Assembly: GCF_000069185.1 (NCBI RefSeq)
Contig: NC_010397.1
Span: forward strand, 3,224,001-3,288,000
Origin: Mycobacteroides abscessus ATCC 19977
GTDB taxonomy: Bacteria; Actinomycetota; Actinomycetes; Mycobacteriales; Mycobacteriaceae
Direction: 5' to 3'
DNA length: 64,000 bases
This document shows positions 42,846 through 54,536 of the stretch, one piece after another. The translations under genes and the position numbers were made by a program. Each line of letters begins with the position of its first letter. The first letter of the stretch is position 1. Below the pieces are notes generated by a model that did not search any database, was not told where the DNA came from, and was given only the letters and a program-made list of their open reading frames with translations.

Positions 42846-45032
42846 ATGAGCCGCACGCCCGAAAACAGTCCGACGACGGTCGACAACCTGCAAGCCCTGT
42901 CGGTCACCGATCTCCTGGCGGCCCGCGACCTCTATCACCACCACCTCACCAACAAACCCAACGTGGTAGGGACGGCTATCGGTCGCTATCTGATTCGTGA
43001 GCAACCCGGCGGCGCGCGCACACTCGTCAATTCGCGGGTGGAGCAGGGATTTTCCTGGCCATGCGTCATGGTCTTCATCAGCGACTGGGCGGCGCCCAAG
43101 TCGCTGACCCCGTACGACTATGTGCCCAAGCAACTGTTCATGCCCGACGGGCGCGTGGTCCCGGTGTGCAAGGTGCAAGTGGATCCGGCGCCCGTGTCCA
43201 CCACCACCCCGCGGCACCCGGCCCCGGCGCGCTGGCCCACCACACTGCTGGGCGGCGGCCTGCCCGTCGTCGTCGATGTCCAGAACCAGTCGCACACCGC
43301 GACCGCGGGCTGCCTGGTCTCCGACGGCCACTCGCTGTACGCACTGACCAACCGGCACGTGTGCGGGCCCGCGGGGCAAGAGATCGACATGGTGCGAGGT
43401 CTGGCCCGCTCCCGGATCGGCGTATCCAGCGGACAACAGCTCACCAGGCTGCCTTTCGGCGAGGTGTACCCCTTCTCGATGACGAACACCTACCTCACGC
43501 TGGACATCGGACTCGTCGACGTCGATGACGCTGGGGACTGGACCTCTACCGCCTACGGCATCGGCGATATCGGCCCGATGGTCGACACCGGCGACATGAC
43601 CAACGGGCTGGATTTGATCGGCCAGCCCGTGGTGGCACATGGCGCAAGCTCCGGCCTGGTGGGGGGCAAGGTCATGGCGCTGTTCTATCGATACAAGTCG
43701 GTGGGCGGTTCGGAGTATGTGTCGGACTTTCTCATCGCCCCGGATCCACAAGGGCCACAAACGGTTCCCGGCGACTCCGGGATGGTCTGGCACCTCACCG
43801 AGAACCGTGCGCGACCCGCGCCGCTGGCCGTGGAATGGGGTGGGCAGGCCTTTCTGGACGACGCCACCCGGTGCACGCTGAATTTTGCGCTCGCAACGAG
43901 CCTGAGCACGGTGTGCAATCTCCTCGACGTGGAACCTGTCGTCGGGCAACAAGATGGCGCCCAGCCGTTTTGGGGACAGACCGGGCACTACAGCATTGCA
44001 ACCTTCACTCTCGATGCCATCCGCTCACCGAATCTGAAGACGCTGATGCAGGCCAATCTGGACGCCATCAGCTTCTCGCTGTCCGAGTTGGACCCCAAAT
44101 CCATCGCCCAGCGCCTCAAGGAGGCCCGCAGCAACCCGGACGGCATCATTCCGCTGGCCGACGTGCCGGATCTGGTCTGGAAGAACCTGCCAAACAAGGT
44201 GGTGGGCGGCCGCGACGATCACATGGTCGGATATCGCTCACAGGGCCCCGAGCACCCATGCCACTACGCCGATATCGACGAACCCGGGCCCGACGGCTCG
44301 ATCGTGCGAGACCTGTGTCTGCAGGACATCGCCAATCTCACGGTGACCAAATGGCAGCAGTTCTACGACGAGCGCGGACACCGCACGCCGGACAAACGCG
44401 GCCTGCTGCCATTCCGGGTGTGGCAGTTCTACGACGCGATGGTTGGCTTCGCCAAAAGTAGGCAGGTCGACCAGTTCGTTTGTGCGGCGGGTCTATTGGC
44501 GCACTACGTGGGCGACGCCTCGCAACCGCTGCACGGCAGTTACCTGGCAGACGGATATCCGGACGGAACGGGAGCCGGTGTCCACTCGTGCTACGAGTCA
44601 AAGATGATCGACCGATACGCCCGGCAGTTGGTGGCCGCCATACCGGCGGACCTCGCCACGCTGGGCGATCTGGAGCTGATAGACGATGGCCAGCACGCGG
44701 CACTGGCGACCGTCGAACTCATGGACCGATCGGCCCAGCGGTTGCCGCCGACTCAGCTGGTGGACGCCTTCGTGGCGTTGGGAGGCAAACCCGTGGTCGC
44801 AACCCAAGACGGGTTGTGGTCCCGGTTTGGTGAGCAAACGGGGCTCCTGATGGCCGACAGCGCCCGCACACTTGCCATGATCTGGGATAGCGCATGGGCA
44901 GCCGGCAGTGGGGACAAGATCAAAAAGTCTGCGCTGCAAGCTATTCCACATGATCGACTGCGAGAGCTGTATCAACAGCGGCAGTTCGTGGAATCGCTGG
45001 ACCTGGATCATGTGGAAACCGCCCTGCGCTAG
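42846..45032 (+). CDS. trypsin-like protease fused to S1/P1-type zinc nuclease
   Basis: A 728-residue protein without a signal peptide. Residues 1-125 are a soluble N-terminal region of unknown function. Residues ~130-360 are a trypsin-like serine protease: His171 (TNRHVCG), Asp220 (LDIGLV), Ser311 (PGDSGM). Residues 376-728 are an S1/P1 nuclease domain with the full zinc set: Trp376 and His381 (WGQTGH), Asp439 (LADVPD), His473 (CHYADID), His553/Asp557/His563 (AHYVGDASQPLHG), His580 and Glu584 (VHSCYE). In S1/P1 enzymes the Trp is the processed N-terminus and its amino group binds zinc; here it is internal, so cleavage before Trp376 should be needed for activity. The start is ATG at 42846; the frame opens at 42759. 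Its stop touches the dacB2-like gene. Confidence 0.88.
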   Translation: MSRTPENSPTTVDNLQALSVTDLLAARDLYHHHLTNKPNVVGTAIGRYLIREQPGGARTLVNSRVEQGFSWPCVMVFISDWAAPKSLTPYDYVPKQLFMPDGRVVPVCKVQVDPAPVSTTTPRHPAPARWPTTLLGGGLPVVVDVQNQSHTATAGCLVSDGHSLYALTNRHVCGPAGQEIDMVRGLARSRIGVSSGQQLTRLPFGEVYPFSMTNTYLTLDIGLVDVDDAGDWTSTAYGIGDIGPMVDTGDMTNGLDLIGQPVVAHGASSGLVGGKVMALFYRYKSVGGSEYVSDFLIAPDPQGPQTVPGDSGMVWHLTENRARPAPLAVEWGGQAFLDDATRCTLNFALATSLSTVCNLLDVEPVVGQQDGAQPFWGQTGHYSIATFTLDAIRSPNLKTLMQANLDAISFSLSELDPKSIAQRLKEARSNPDGIIPLADVPDLVWKNLPNKVVGGRDDHMVGYRSQGPEHPCHYADIDEPGPDGSIVRDLCLQDIANLTVTKWQQFYDERGHRTPDKRGLLPFRVWQFYDAMVGFAKSRQVDQFVCAAGLLAHYVGDASQPLHGSYLADGYPDGTGAGVHSCYESKMIDRYARQLVAAIPADLATLGDLELIDDGQHAALATVELMDRSAQRLPPTQLVDAFVALGGKPVVATQDGLWSRFGEQTGLLMADSARTLAMIWDSAWAAGSGDKIKKSALQAIPHDRLRELYQQRQFVESLDLDHVETALR

Positions 45033-45043
45033 TGTCGGATCCG

Positions 45044-45895
45044 ATGTCCACTCTGCGAATCCGTGCCCTGGCGGTGCTCAGCGTCCTGTTCTTGTCCACA
45101 CTCCCTGTCGGCGTCGCCCGTGCGGACATGGCTGCCCCGCCGCCCGAGGGACCCGCGCAGGCCTGGTTGGTGGCAGATCTGGACTCGGGCCAGATCCTGG
45201 CCGCCCGCGACCCCTACGCGACCCACGCCCCCGCCAGCACCATCAAGGTGCTGCTGGCACTGGTCGCGCTCGATGAGGTGCCGATGGACGCCACGGTGGT
45301 GGCCGACGCCGCGGACGCGAAGGCCGAATGTAACTGTGTAGGCATCAAGGCGGGACAGACCTACACCGCGCGGGAGCTGCTGGACGCCGCGCTGTTGGAG
45401 TCCGGCAACGACGCGGCCAACACCCTGGCCCATCTGCTCGGCGGGCGGCAAGCCACCGTCGACAAGATGAACGCCAAGGCCGCTGCCTTGGGCGCCACCT
45501 CCACGCACACCGATTCGCCGTCCGGCCTGGACGCACCCGGCATGGACATGCGCACCAGCCCTCACGACTTGGCGGTCATCTTCCGGGCCGCGCTGGCCAA
45601 TCCGGTGTTCGCCGAGATCACCGCCCAGCCGAGCGCGCCGTTCCCCGGGCGCGGATTGCACAATCAGAATGAGCTGATGTACCGCTATCCCGGCGTGATC
45701 GGCGGCAAGACGGGCTTCACCGATATCGCCCGCAAGACATATGTCGTGGCCGCCGAGCGCGACGGCAAGCGCCTGGTGGTGTCGATGATGTACGGCCTGG
45801 TACATGAGGGGGGCCCGACGTACTGGGATCAGGCCGCCAGCCTGTTCGACTGGGGCTTTGTCAATGACGGTTCGAGCAGTGTCGGTTCGCTCTAG
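45044..45895 (+). CDS. dacB2: D-alanyl-D-alanine carboxypeptidase (DacB2-like)
   Basis: A ~283-residue exported penicillin-binding protein trimming D-Ala from peptidoglycan stem peptides. After a signal peptide come the catalytic motifs SxxK (ASTIKVLLA), SxN (LESGNDAANTL) and KTG (GGKTGFTD). The sequence follows M. tuberculosis Rv2911 closely, including the AECNCVG segment and the GGPTYWDQAASLFDWGF end. A GTG at 45032, overlapping the upstream stop by one base (TAGTG), is an alternative start; the ATG gives the better signal peptide. Confidence 0.94.
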   Translation: MSTLRIRALAVLSVLFLSTLPVGVARADMAAPPPEGPAQAWLVADLDSGQILAARDPYATHAPASTIKVLLALVALDEVPMDATVVADAADAKAECNCVGIKAGQTYTARELLDAALLESGNDAANTLAHLLGGRQATVDKMNAKAAALGATSTHTDSPSGLDAPGMDMRTSPHDLAVIFRAALANPVFAEITAQPSAPFPGRGLHNQNELMYRYPGVIGGKTGFTDIARKTYVVAAERDGKRLVVSMMYGLVHEGGPTYWDQAASLFDWGFVNDGSSSVGSL

Positions 45896-46146
45896 CTCTT
45901 TGAGTTAAGCACCTGGAGCACGGTTTCGCCGGTGCGGACCCGGCACATCGCCTCGGCCAGCGCCACGGCGTCCCTGGGCGAGATCTGTGCCACCGCATTG
46001 CCGCCCGCGGCCGCCTCCTGAACAGCGGCCGATTTTGCTGTGTCATCCATGGCGTTGAAGTCTCGGCACAGCGTCTCGGCGTGCGCCGACGCCGGGAGCG
46101 AGACCGCCAAGATCCAGCTCGCCAGCACCACCCCGGCACAACGCAT
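45892..46146 (-). CDS. small secreted HdeA-like protein
   Basis: An 84-residue exported protein: signal peptide MRCAGVVLASWILAVSLPA with cleavage near AHAET, then ETLCRDFNAMDDTAKSAAV and AMCRVRTGETVLQVL with two Cys. The CxxF..DD pattern and helical content echo the lipoprotein at 34056-34343 and, distantly, HdeA-type periplasmic acid chaperones. The start is ATG at 46146; the frame extends to 46320 over the amidohydrolase. The stop overlaps the convergent dacB2 stop. Confidence 0.65.
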   Translation of the reverse strand: MRCAGVVLASWILAVSLPASAHAETLCRDFNAMDDTAKSAAVQEAAAGGNAVAQISPRDAVALAEAMCRVRTGETVLQVLNSKS

Positions 46147-46156
46147 GCCGGGCACT

Positions 46157-47224
46157 TTATCGAATCTGCCCGCGCAGCATGACGAGGTCTGGACTCGCCA
46201 GCACCCCCGGACCGGTCCGGGGGTCCGCGCGGTATCCGAGGAGATCGGCCGGTGCCCCATGCTCCAGGCCCGGTCGGCCCAGCCAGCTCCGCGCCCGCCA
46301 CGAGGCCGCACCCAGCGCATCGGTGGGACTCATGCCAATCCTGGTGAGTGCGGCAACCTCATCGGAGATGCGTCCGTGCGCGATCGAGCCGCCGGCATCG
46401 GTACCGGCGTAGATCGGGATACCCGCGTCGTACGCGTTTCCGAAGGTCGTGTGCAGACCCGCATACAGATCGCGCATGTGTTGCGCGTACTTCGGGTATT
46501 TACCGGCCTTGTCCGCAATACCGGGGAAGTTCTCGATATTGATGACGGTCGGGACGAGCGCGGTGCCATGTTCGACCATCAGGGCGATGGTGTCGTCGGT
46601 GAGACCGGTGCCGTGCTCGATGCAATCGATGCCGGCGTGAATGAGGCCAGGCAGCGCGTCCTCGCCGAAGACATGCGCGGTGACACGTGCACCATTGGCG
46701 TGCGCGGCATCGATGGCCTGTTTGAGGATCTTGTCCGACCATAGCGGCGCTAGATCACCGACGGCGCGATCGATCCAGTCCCCCACCAGTTTCACCCAAC
46801 CGTCACCCCAACGCGCCTGGAGCGCAACAGCTTCCGGAAGTTGCGCGTCGTCCTCGATATCGAGGGGCAGCCCTGGGATGTAACGCTTGGGCTTGGCCAG
46901 GTGCCTGCCCGCCCGGATGATCCGCGGCAGGTCTTCTCGCTCGTCGAAACCACGGGTATCCACCGGTGATCCGGCGTCGCGCAGAAGCAGGGCACCCACC
47001 TCACGCTCGGCTTCGGCTTGCGCGACCGCCTCTTCGAGCGAGGTCGGCCCCTGCGGACCGATTCCCACGTGGCAGTGGGCATCGACAAGTCCGGGCAACA
47101 ACCAGCCGCCGTCAAAGACGGTGTCGGCGTCCGCAATCGGCTCGATGCTGATGACGCCGTCGTGCACCCACAGATCGATTGGCTCCTCGGACGGGAGAGT
47201 ACGTCCACGCAGGTGCGCGCGCAT
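46157..47224 (-). CDS. amidohydrolase family protein
   Basis: A 355-residue metal-dependent TIM-barrel hydrolase. HxH (DAHCHVG), a Lys-bearing strand (WVKLVGDW), two His strands (TAHVFGED and EHGTG) and Asp in GTDAGG complete the metal site of the imidazolonepropionase/adenine-deaminase-like group. It hydrolyses C-N or ester bonds in small ring compounds; the substrate is unknown. It matches the position of Rv2915c next to ffh in M. tuberculosis, 5 nt downstream of ffh. Confidence 0.88.
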   Translation of the reverse strand: MRAHLRGRTLPSEEPIDLWVHDGVISIEPIADADTVFDGGWLLPGLVDAHCHVGIGPQGPTSLEEAVAQAEAEREVGALLLRDAGSPVDTRGFDEREDLPRIIRAGRHLAKPKRYIPGLPLDIEDDAQLPEAVALQARWGDGWVKLVGDWIDRAVGDLAPLWSDKILKQAIDAAHANGARVTAHVFGEDALPGLIHAGIDCIEHGTGLTDDTIALMVEHGTALVPTVINIENFPGIADKAGKYPKYAQHMRDLYAGLHTTFGNAYDAGIPIYAGTDAGGSIAHGRISDEVAALTRIGMSPTDALGAASWRARSWLGRPGLEHGAPADLLGYRADPRTGPGVLASPDLVMLRGQIR

Positions 47225-47229
47225 CGGGC

Positions 47230-48801
47230 TCAGTTCTTGGGGAACTTGAGCTTCGAGATGTCGATATCGGCCAGACCCGGGGGCAGTTCGCCCAGACCTT
47301 CGGGCATGCCGGACAGGTCGGGGAATCCGGCCGGCATTCCGCCGGGAAGCCCAGCCATACCGGGGAAGCCACCCTTCAGCTTCGGCGCAGTGGGGCCCCG
47401 TGAGCCCTTCTTGCCCTTCTTGTTGTTCTTGCCGCCCTTGCGGTTGCTCTTGCGATTGATGGCGCCCATGCCCATGCGGCCCGCCATGGACGACATCATC
47501 TTGCGCGCCTCGAAGAAGCGGTCCACCAGCTGGTTGACCTCGGATACCGCGACCCCGGAGCCGTTGGCGATACGCAGCCGGCGGGAGGCGTTGATGATCT
47601 TCGGATCGGCCCGTTCGGCGGGTGTCATACCGCGGATGATGGCCTGCACCCGGTCGAGTTGCTTATCGTCGACGGCGGCCAACGCATCCTTCATCTGGCC
47701 GGCGCCGGGCAGCATGCCCAGCAGGTTGCCGATAGGACCCATCTTGCGGATCGCCAGCATCTGCTCCAGGAAGTCCTCGAGCGTAAGTTCCCCCGAGGTG
47801 ATCTTCTCGGCGGCTGCCAGGGATTGCTCGGCATCGAAGTGTTGTTCGGCCTGCTCGATCAGGGACAGCAGGTCACCCATGCCCAGAATGCGGCTGGCCA
47901 TCCGATCGGGGTGGAAGACGTCGAAGTCCTCCAGCTTTTCCCCGGTCGACGCGAACAGGATCGGCGTCCCGGTGATCTCGCGTACGGAGAGCGCGGCACC
48001 ACCACGGGCGTCGCCGTCGAGCTTGGTCAGCACCACGCCGGTGAACCCGACGCCTTCACGGAAGGCCTCGGCGGTGCTCACCGCGTCCTGGCCGATCATG
48101 GCGTCGAGGACGAACAGCACCTCGTCGGGGTCGACAGCATCGCGAATGCGGGCCGCCTGGTCCATTAGTTCGGCGTCGATGCCGAGACGGCCGGCGGTGT
48201 CGACGAGCACCACGTCGAAGTGCTGGGCCTTGGCATGTGCCAGGCCATCGCGAGCCACCGCGACCGGATCGCCGACCAGCGAGCCGACCTCCAGGCCTCC
48301 GTCCGCGGTACCGGGGTGAGGGGCGTAGACCGACACGCCGGCGCGCTCACCGACCACCTGCAGCTGGTTGACGGCACCGGGACGCTGCAGGTCGCAGGCC
48401 ACCAGAAGTGGGGTATGCCCTTGTCCCTTAAGCCATTTCGCGAGCTTTCCGGCAAGTGTCGTCTTACCGGCACCCTGCAGACCCGCGAGCATGACAACGG
48501 TCGGCGGAGTCTTGGCAAAGGCCAGCTGGCGGGTCTCCCCACCGAGGATGCCGATCAGCTCCTCGTTGACGATCTTGACGACCTGCTGCGCCGGGTTCAG
48601 TGCACCGGACACCTCGGCGCCCTTGGCGCGCTCCTTGATGCGGGTGATGAAGGTACGGACGACGGGCAGGGCCACATCGGCTTCGAGCAGCGCCAGCCGG
48701 ATGGTCCGGCAGGTCGCGTCGATATCGGCGTCGGACAGACGTCCCTTGCCCCGTAGGCCGGCAAGGGCGTCGGTCAACCGGTCAGACAGCGATTCAAACA
48801 C
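47230..48801 (-). CDS. ffh: signal recognition particle protein Ffh
   Basis: A 523-residue SRP54 homologue that binds signal sequences and 4.5S RNA. GTG start VFESLSDRLTDALAGLRG. The NG GTPase has G1 GLQGAGKTTLAGKLA, G3 DTAGRLG and G4 TKLDGDARGG. The methionine-rich M domain (about residues 325-430) is followed by a Gly/Lys-rich tail. Its receptor FtsY is encoded at 53160-54536. The frame opens at 48840, but the start is set by conservation. Confidence 0.97.
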   Translation of the reverse strand: MFESLSDRLTDALAGLRGKGRLSDADIDATCRTIRLALLEADVALPVVRTFITRIKERAKGAEVSGALNPAQQVVKIVNEELIGILGGETRQLAFAKTPPTVVMLAGLQGAGKTTLAGKLAKWLKGQGHTPLLVACDLQRPGAVNQLQVVGERAGVSVYAPHPGTADGGLEVGSLVGDPVAVARDGLAHAKAQHFDVVLVDTAGRLGIDAELMDQAARIRDAVDPDEVLFVLDAMIGQDAVSTAEAFREGVGFTGVVLTKLDGDARGGAALSVREITGTPILFASTGEKLEDFDVFHPDRMASRILGMGDLLSLIEQAEQHFDAEQSLAAAEKITSGELTLEDFLEQMLAIRKMGPIGNLLGMLPGAGQMKDALAAVDDKQLDRVQAIIRGMTPAERADPKIINASRRLRIANGSGVAVSEVNQLVDRFFEARKMMSSMAGRMGMGAINRKSNRKGGKNNKKGKKGSRGPTAPKLKGGFPGMAGLPGGMPAGFPDLSGMPEGLGELPPGLADIDISKLKFPKN

Positions 48802-48834
48802 GTCGACCAGCCTAGCTGGCCACCCTCTTCCTGC

Positions 48835-48891
48835 CGACACGCCGTGTTCTGCGCGAGCTACTCGACCGATGCGTCAACAAACGGCGTGTCG
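48835..48891. repeat. inverted repeat with 11-bp arms between glnD and ffh
   Basis: CGACACGCCGT (48835-48845) and ACGGCGTGTCG (48881-48891) are perfect 11-bp arms separated by 35 nt (48846-48880). It fills the non-coding gap between the glnD stop and ffh. A related single arm occurs at 40796-40814, so this may be a small dispersed element rather than a simple terminator. Confidence 0.6.
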
Positions 48892-48894
48892 ACG

Positions 48895-51276
48895 CTAGGA
48901 GGCGGCCGCCTTCTTCGGCTGCGGCGCGACCGCCGGCAGCACCGAGGCGATCGCCGCTTCCAATACCGCCTGCTCGGGTCCGGTGCTCAGGCAGAACGTG
49001 TCGACGACCGAAGAGCCGAGGGTGTTGACCTTGGCCCACGCGATGTCCACGCCGTGACGCTCCAGTGTCGCGGTGATGCGCGCCAGCAGACCCGGCGCAT
49101 CGGACGTGCGGATCTCCACGATCTGCTGGTCGGCGTTGCCGGCAGGCTCGAACCACCGGATGCGGGGTGGGGCGGGCGCGTAGTTTGTGGGCACCGCCGG
49201 CGCGGCGTCCCCGACGACGCCGGTGGCGAACTGCGCGGACTCGCGTTCGCGCTCATCGAGGGCCGCGATGATGTCGGTATCGCCATCGATGGCCGAGATG
49301 AGTTGCTGGCGCAACAGCCCGGCCGCCGGAGGCGAACCAAACCGTGGCGACACCTCGAAGGTGTTGATGGCCGACCCGGCATGGCTGGCCACCGAGGCGG
49401 AAAACACCCGCAGCGAGTTCAGCGACAACACCCCGGCAGCTTTGGAGAGCAGGCCGCGCTGATCGGGCGCGATCAGGCTCACGATGTACATGTGCGGCGA
49501 ACCGGCCGGCACCAGCCGCACCTGCACTCCCCCGTCGGCGGCCAATGAAAGCAGCTCCGGGTCAATGGGATCTGGTTCGGGCAGCTGCTCTCCACGCATC
49601 ACGAGCCGGCATTTGCGCACCAACTCTCCGATCAGCGAGGCCTTCCAGTCGCCCCACACTCCGGGGCCGGTCGCCAGCGAATCGGCCTCGGCAAGCTGCT
49701 GCAGCAGCTCCAGAAGCAGCAGGTCACCGCCGAGTGTATTGACCACGCCATCAATGGTTTCCGGGTCAGCCAAGTCGCGCCGCGTCGCGGTGTTGGGCAG
49801 CAGCAGGTGGTACCGCACGATCTTGGAAAGCAGCTCGACGTCTGAGGGCCACAGCCCCAGCCTGGTGCCGATCTGCACGGCCAGATCCGCGCCGACGACA
49901 CTGTGGTCACCGCCACGGCCCTTGCCGATGTCATGGACCAACGCGCCGAGAACCAACAGGTCGGGCCGGGAGACTCTGGTGGTGAAGGCGCTGGCCTGCA
50001 CCACCGTCTCGACGAGATGCCTGTCGACGGTCCAGATGTGGACGATGTCGCGCGGGGGCAGGTCGCGCACCGGTCCCCATTCAGGAAACAGCCTGCCCCA
50101 CAGCCCGGTTCGATCCAAAGCCTCGATGGTGGCCAACGCGGGACGCCCGGACTCCAGCAGCACCAGCAGATCCTTGAGAGCCTCACGGGGCCACGGCGTG
50201 CGTAGTTCGGGCGCCGACTCGGCCAAACGTGCCAGGGTGGACGCCGCAATCGGCAGACCGGTGGTCGCCGACGCCGCCGCCACCCGCAAGATCAGCGATG
50301 GGTCACGCTCAGGGCGGGCGTCGCGGGCCAGCACCACCTCGCCGGCATGCTCCACCACCCCTTCGTCGATCGGACGCCGAACCGTACGCCGCAGCGCCGA
50401 GATACCGCGCCGCGGAATGGAATTGGCGGCCGCGCGCAAACCCACATCCACCGAATAGCTGATGGTACGAGCGGCATCGGAGAGCATCCGGGCCAGATCG
50501 AAGCGATCACCGATGCGCAATGCCGCACCGATCTCGTCGGCGAACTGAGCCAGCAGCTGGTCGCGTTCCCGCCCGGCGACACGATGTAATTCGGTGCGCA
50601 CATCCAGAATCACCGAATGCGCACCGTCGAAGGACTTGGCCAGCCCGCTGTCGGTGAGCTGGGCAATGGCCAACGCGCGCAACAACTGAACATCACGCAA
50701 GCCCCCGCGGCCCGACTTCAGGTCGGGTTCGGCGCGGTGGGCGATCTCGCCACTGCGCCGCCATCTGGCCTGGGTGTACTCAACCAGTTCGTCCAGTCGC
50801 GTCCGGATCTGCGAACGCCACTGCTGGCGCACGCCGCCGATCATCAGGCTGGACAGCTGCGCATCACCGGCGATATGCCTGGCGTCGAGGAGAGCCAGGG
50901 CCGCCGACATCTCCTGCCCGGCCACATGCAAGGTGTCGGCAACCGTGCGGACACTGTGATCCAGCCGAATATTGGCGTCCCACAATGGGTACCACAGGCC
51001 GTCGGCCACCTCGCTGAGAGTTTCCGGCGCAATGTTCTCGTCGTGCAACAGCACCAGATCCAGGTCTGAGTACGGCAGCATTTCGCGGCGACCCAATCCA
51101 CCGAGTGCCACGATGGCGAATCCACTGGAGTCGGTGATGCCGACCTCGGCGGCCTTTGTCGTCAGCCACAGCTCATTGAGGTCGGTCATCGCCTCCCTGA
51201 TAGCAGCGGCATTCAGCCGACCGCTATCGCCGAGCAGCTGCGCCCTGGCGGCCACGAGGTCCGTTGCGGCGCCCAT
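48895..51276 (-). CDS. glnD: [protein-PII] uridylyltransferase
   Basis: A 793-residue bifunctional sensor of glutamine that adds or removes UMP (AMP in some actinobacteria) on PII. The nucleotidyltransferase motif [19 protein letters not shown] lies near residue 75. The HD hydrolase domain ([14 protein letters not shown]) is near residue 460, and two ACT domains at the C-terminus bind glutamine. ATG at 51276 ([11 protein letters not shown]) is chosen over 51375. It lies downstream of glnB and amt, the classical nitrogen operon. Confidence 0.95.
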   Translation of the reverse strand: MGAATDLVAARAQLLGDSGRLNAAAIREAMTDLNELWLTTKAAEVGITDSSGFAIVALGGLGRREMLPYSDLDLVLLHDENIAPETLSEVADGLWYPLWDANIRLDHSVRTVADTLHVAGQEMSAALALLDARHIAGDAQLSSLMIGGVRQQWRSQIRTRLDELVEYTQARWRRSGEIAHRAEPDLKSGRGGLRDVQLLRALAIAQLTDSGLAKSFDGAHSVILDVRTELHRVAGRERDQLLAQFADEIGAALRIGDRFDLARMLSDAARTISYSVDVGLRAAANSIPRRGISALRRTVRRPIDEGVVEHAGEVVLARDARPERDPSLILRVAAASATTGLPIAASTLARLAESAPELRTPWPREALKDLLVLLESGRPALATIEALDRTGLWGRLFPEWGPVRDLPPRDIVHIWTVDRHLVETVVQASAFTTRVSRPDLLVLGALVHDIGKGRGGDHSVVGADLAVQIGTRLGLWPSDVELLSKIVRYHLLLPNTATRRDLADPETIDGVVNTLGGDLLLLELLQQLAEADSLATGPGVWGDWKASLIGELVRKCRLVMRGEQLPEPDPIDPELLSLAADGGVQVRLVPAGSPHMYIVSLIAPDQRGLLSKAAGVLSLNSLRVFSASVASHAGSAINTFEVSPRFGSPPAAGLLRQQLISAIDGDTDIIAALDERERESAQFATGVVGDAAPAVPTNYAPAPPRIRWFEPAGNADQQIVEIRTSDAPGLLARITATLERHGVDIAWAKVNTLGSSVVDTFCLSTGPEQAVLEAAIASVLPAVAPQPKKAAAS

Positions 51277-51308
51277 GTGATTACCGTTCCGTTTGTCGTA
51301 CTGAGCGG

Positions 51309-53061
<1,753 letters not shown>

Positions 53062-53159
53062 TCCTCTCAGGAAATCTCAGCAGGTTGCGCTAGGAACAAT
53101 GCGCAGCGGATGTTTCCGAGAGGGCGCGCGTGTGTTTCGCGTCTGTTACCGGTTGTCGT

Positions 53160-54536
53160 CTAGCCCAGTAGAGCGTCGACGAAGGCGGGCGGCTCGAACG
53201 GGGCCAAATCGTCCGGCCCCTCCCCCAAGCCAACCAGCTTCACCGGCACGCCGAGTTCGCGCTGCACGTGAAAGACAATGCCGCCCTTGGCTGTTCCATC
53301 AAGTTTGGTAAGTGCCACCCCGGTGATGTCTACCACGTCAGCGAACACCCGAGCCTGCGCCAACCCGTTCTGTCCGATGGTCGAGTCCAATACCAGCAGC
53401 ACCTCGTCGACATCTGCGCGGCGTTCCACGACGCGCTTGATCTTGCCGAGCTCGTCCATGAGGCCGGTCTTGGTGTGCAATCGACCGGCGGTGTCGACGA
53501 CCACCACGTCGGCGCCCTCCCGGATACCGGCATCGACGGCGTCGAAGGCGACCGAGGCGGGGTCGGCACCCTCGGCGCCCCGAACCACCTGCGCACCGAC
53601 GCGCTGCCCCCAGGCCTGGAGCTGATCGGCGGCGGCGGCACGGAACGTGTCCGCCGCGCCCAGTACCACCCGGCGCCCGTCGGCGACAAGCACACGCGCC
53701 AGCTTGCCGACCGTGGTGGTCTTGCCGGTGCCGTTCACACCGACGATGAGCAGCACCGACGGTTTGTCGTTGTGCGGCAGCGCCTTGATCGATCGGTCAA
53801 GCTCGGGCTGCAATTCGTCGATCAGTACCTCGCGCAGCAGCGCCCGGGCCTGCGCCTCGGTGCGCACGCTGCGCGCTGCCATCTCACTGCGCAGCCTGTC
53901 CACGATCGAGGCGGTAACCGCGGTGCCGAGGTCGGCGATCAACAGGGTGTCCTCGACCTCTTCCCACGATTCCTCGTCCAGGTCGCCGGCGCCCAGCAGC
54001 CCGAGCAGACCCCGACCCACCGCGTTCTGAGAACTGGCCAGACGTCCCCGCAACCGGTCGAGCCGTCCGGCAACCGGCGCGATGTCATCGAGTACGGGCT
54101 CAGGCTTCGGGGCCGGCTCGGGTTCGGGTTCAGGCTCCGGCGCGGCCTCGGCCACAGTCTCACCGGGCACGGCCGCCTCCGCCGCCTCCGCCGTCTCAGC
54201 CGGCTCCGAGACCTCAACGGGCTCCGGTTCCGCAGCGGGCTCGGGCAGCTGGACGTTCGAGATGGTGCGCCGCGGCGCGTCGCGCGGAATTTCGGCGTCA
54301 TCACCCACGGTGGGCAACGGGGCCGCTTGCGCGCCTCCCTCGCTGAAGGTGATGGTGGAACCGGCGGTGTATCCGCCGGATCGGTCGGTCGGTGTGGCGC
54401 CCTCGGTGATCCCCGTGTTTTTGTCCGAACGTGTCAGGCTGATACGACGGGAGCGGTAACGCACCAGTCCGAAGACCAATGCGGCAACAACCACGACGGC
54501 AACGATCGCAATGGCGATCCACACTTCAAGAGGCAC
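53160..54536 (-). CDS. ftsY: signal recognition particle receptor FtsY
   Basis: A 458-residue membrane-associated GTPase that receives SRP-ribosome complexes. An N-terminal hydrophobic anchor ([20 protein letters not shown]) precedes a long acidic Glu/Pro/Ala-rich A domain. The NG domain shows [22 protein letters not shown] and [10 protein letters not shown]. The GTG start is set by comparison with M. tuberculosis FtsY; AACAAT lies 6 nt upstream, so it could be leaderless. Divergent from the IPP isomerase with overlapping or nearly overlapping starts. Confidence 0.95.
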   Translation of the reverse strand: MPLEVWIAIAIVAVVVVAALVFGLVRYRSRRISLTRSDKNTGITEGATPTDRSGGYTAGSTITFSEGGAQAAPLPTVGDDAEIPRDAPRRTISNVQLPEPAAEPEPVEVSEPAETAEAAEAAVPGETVAEAAPEPEPEPEPAPKPEPVLDDIAPVAGRLDRLRGRLASSQNAVGRGLLGLLGAGDLDEESWEEVEDTLLIADLGTAVTASIVDRLRSEMAARSVRTEAQARALLREVLIDELQPELDRSIKALPHNDKPSVLLIVGVNGTGKTTTVGKLARVLVADGRRVVLGAADTFRAAAADQLQAWGQRVGAQVVRGAEGADPASVAFDAVDAGIREGADVVVVDTAGRLHTKTGLMDELGKIKRVVERRADVDEVLLVLDSTIGQNGLAQARVFADVVDITGVALTKLDGTAKGGIVFHVQRELGVPVKLVGLGEGPDDLAPFEPPAFVDALLG

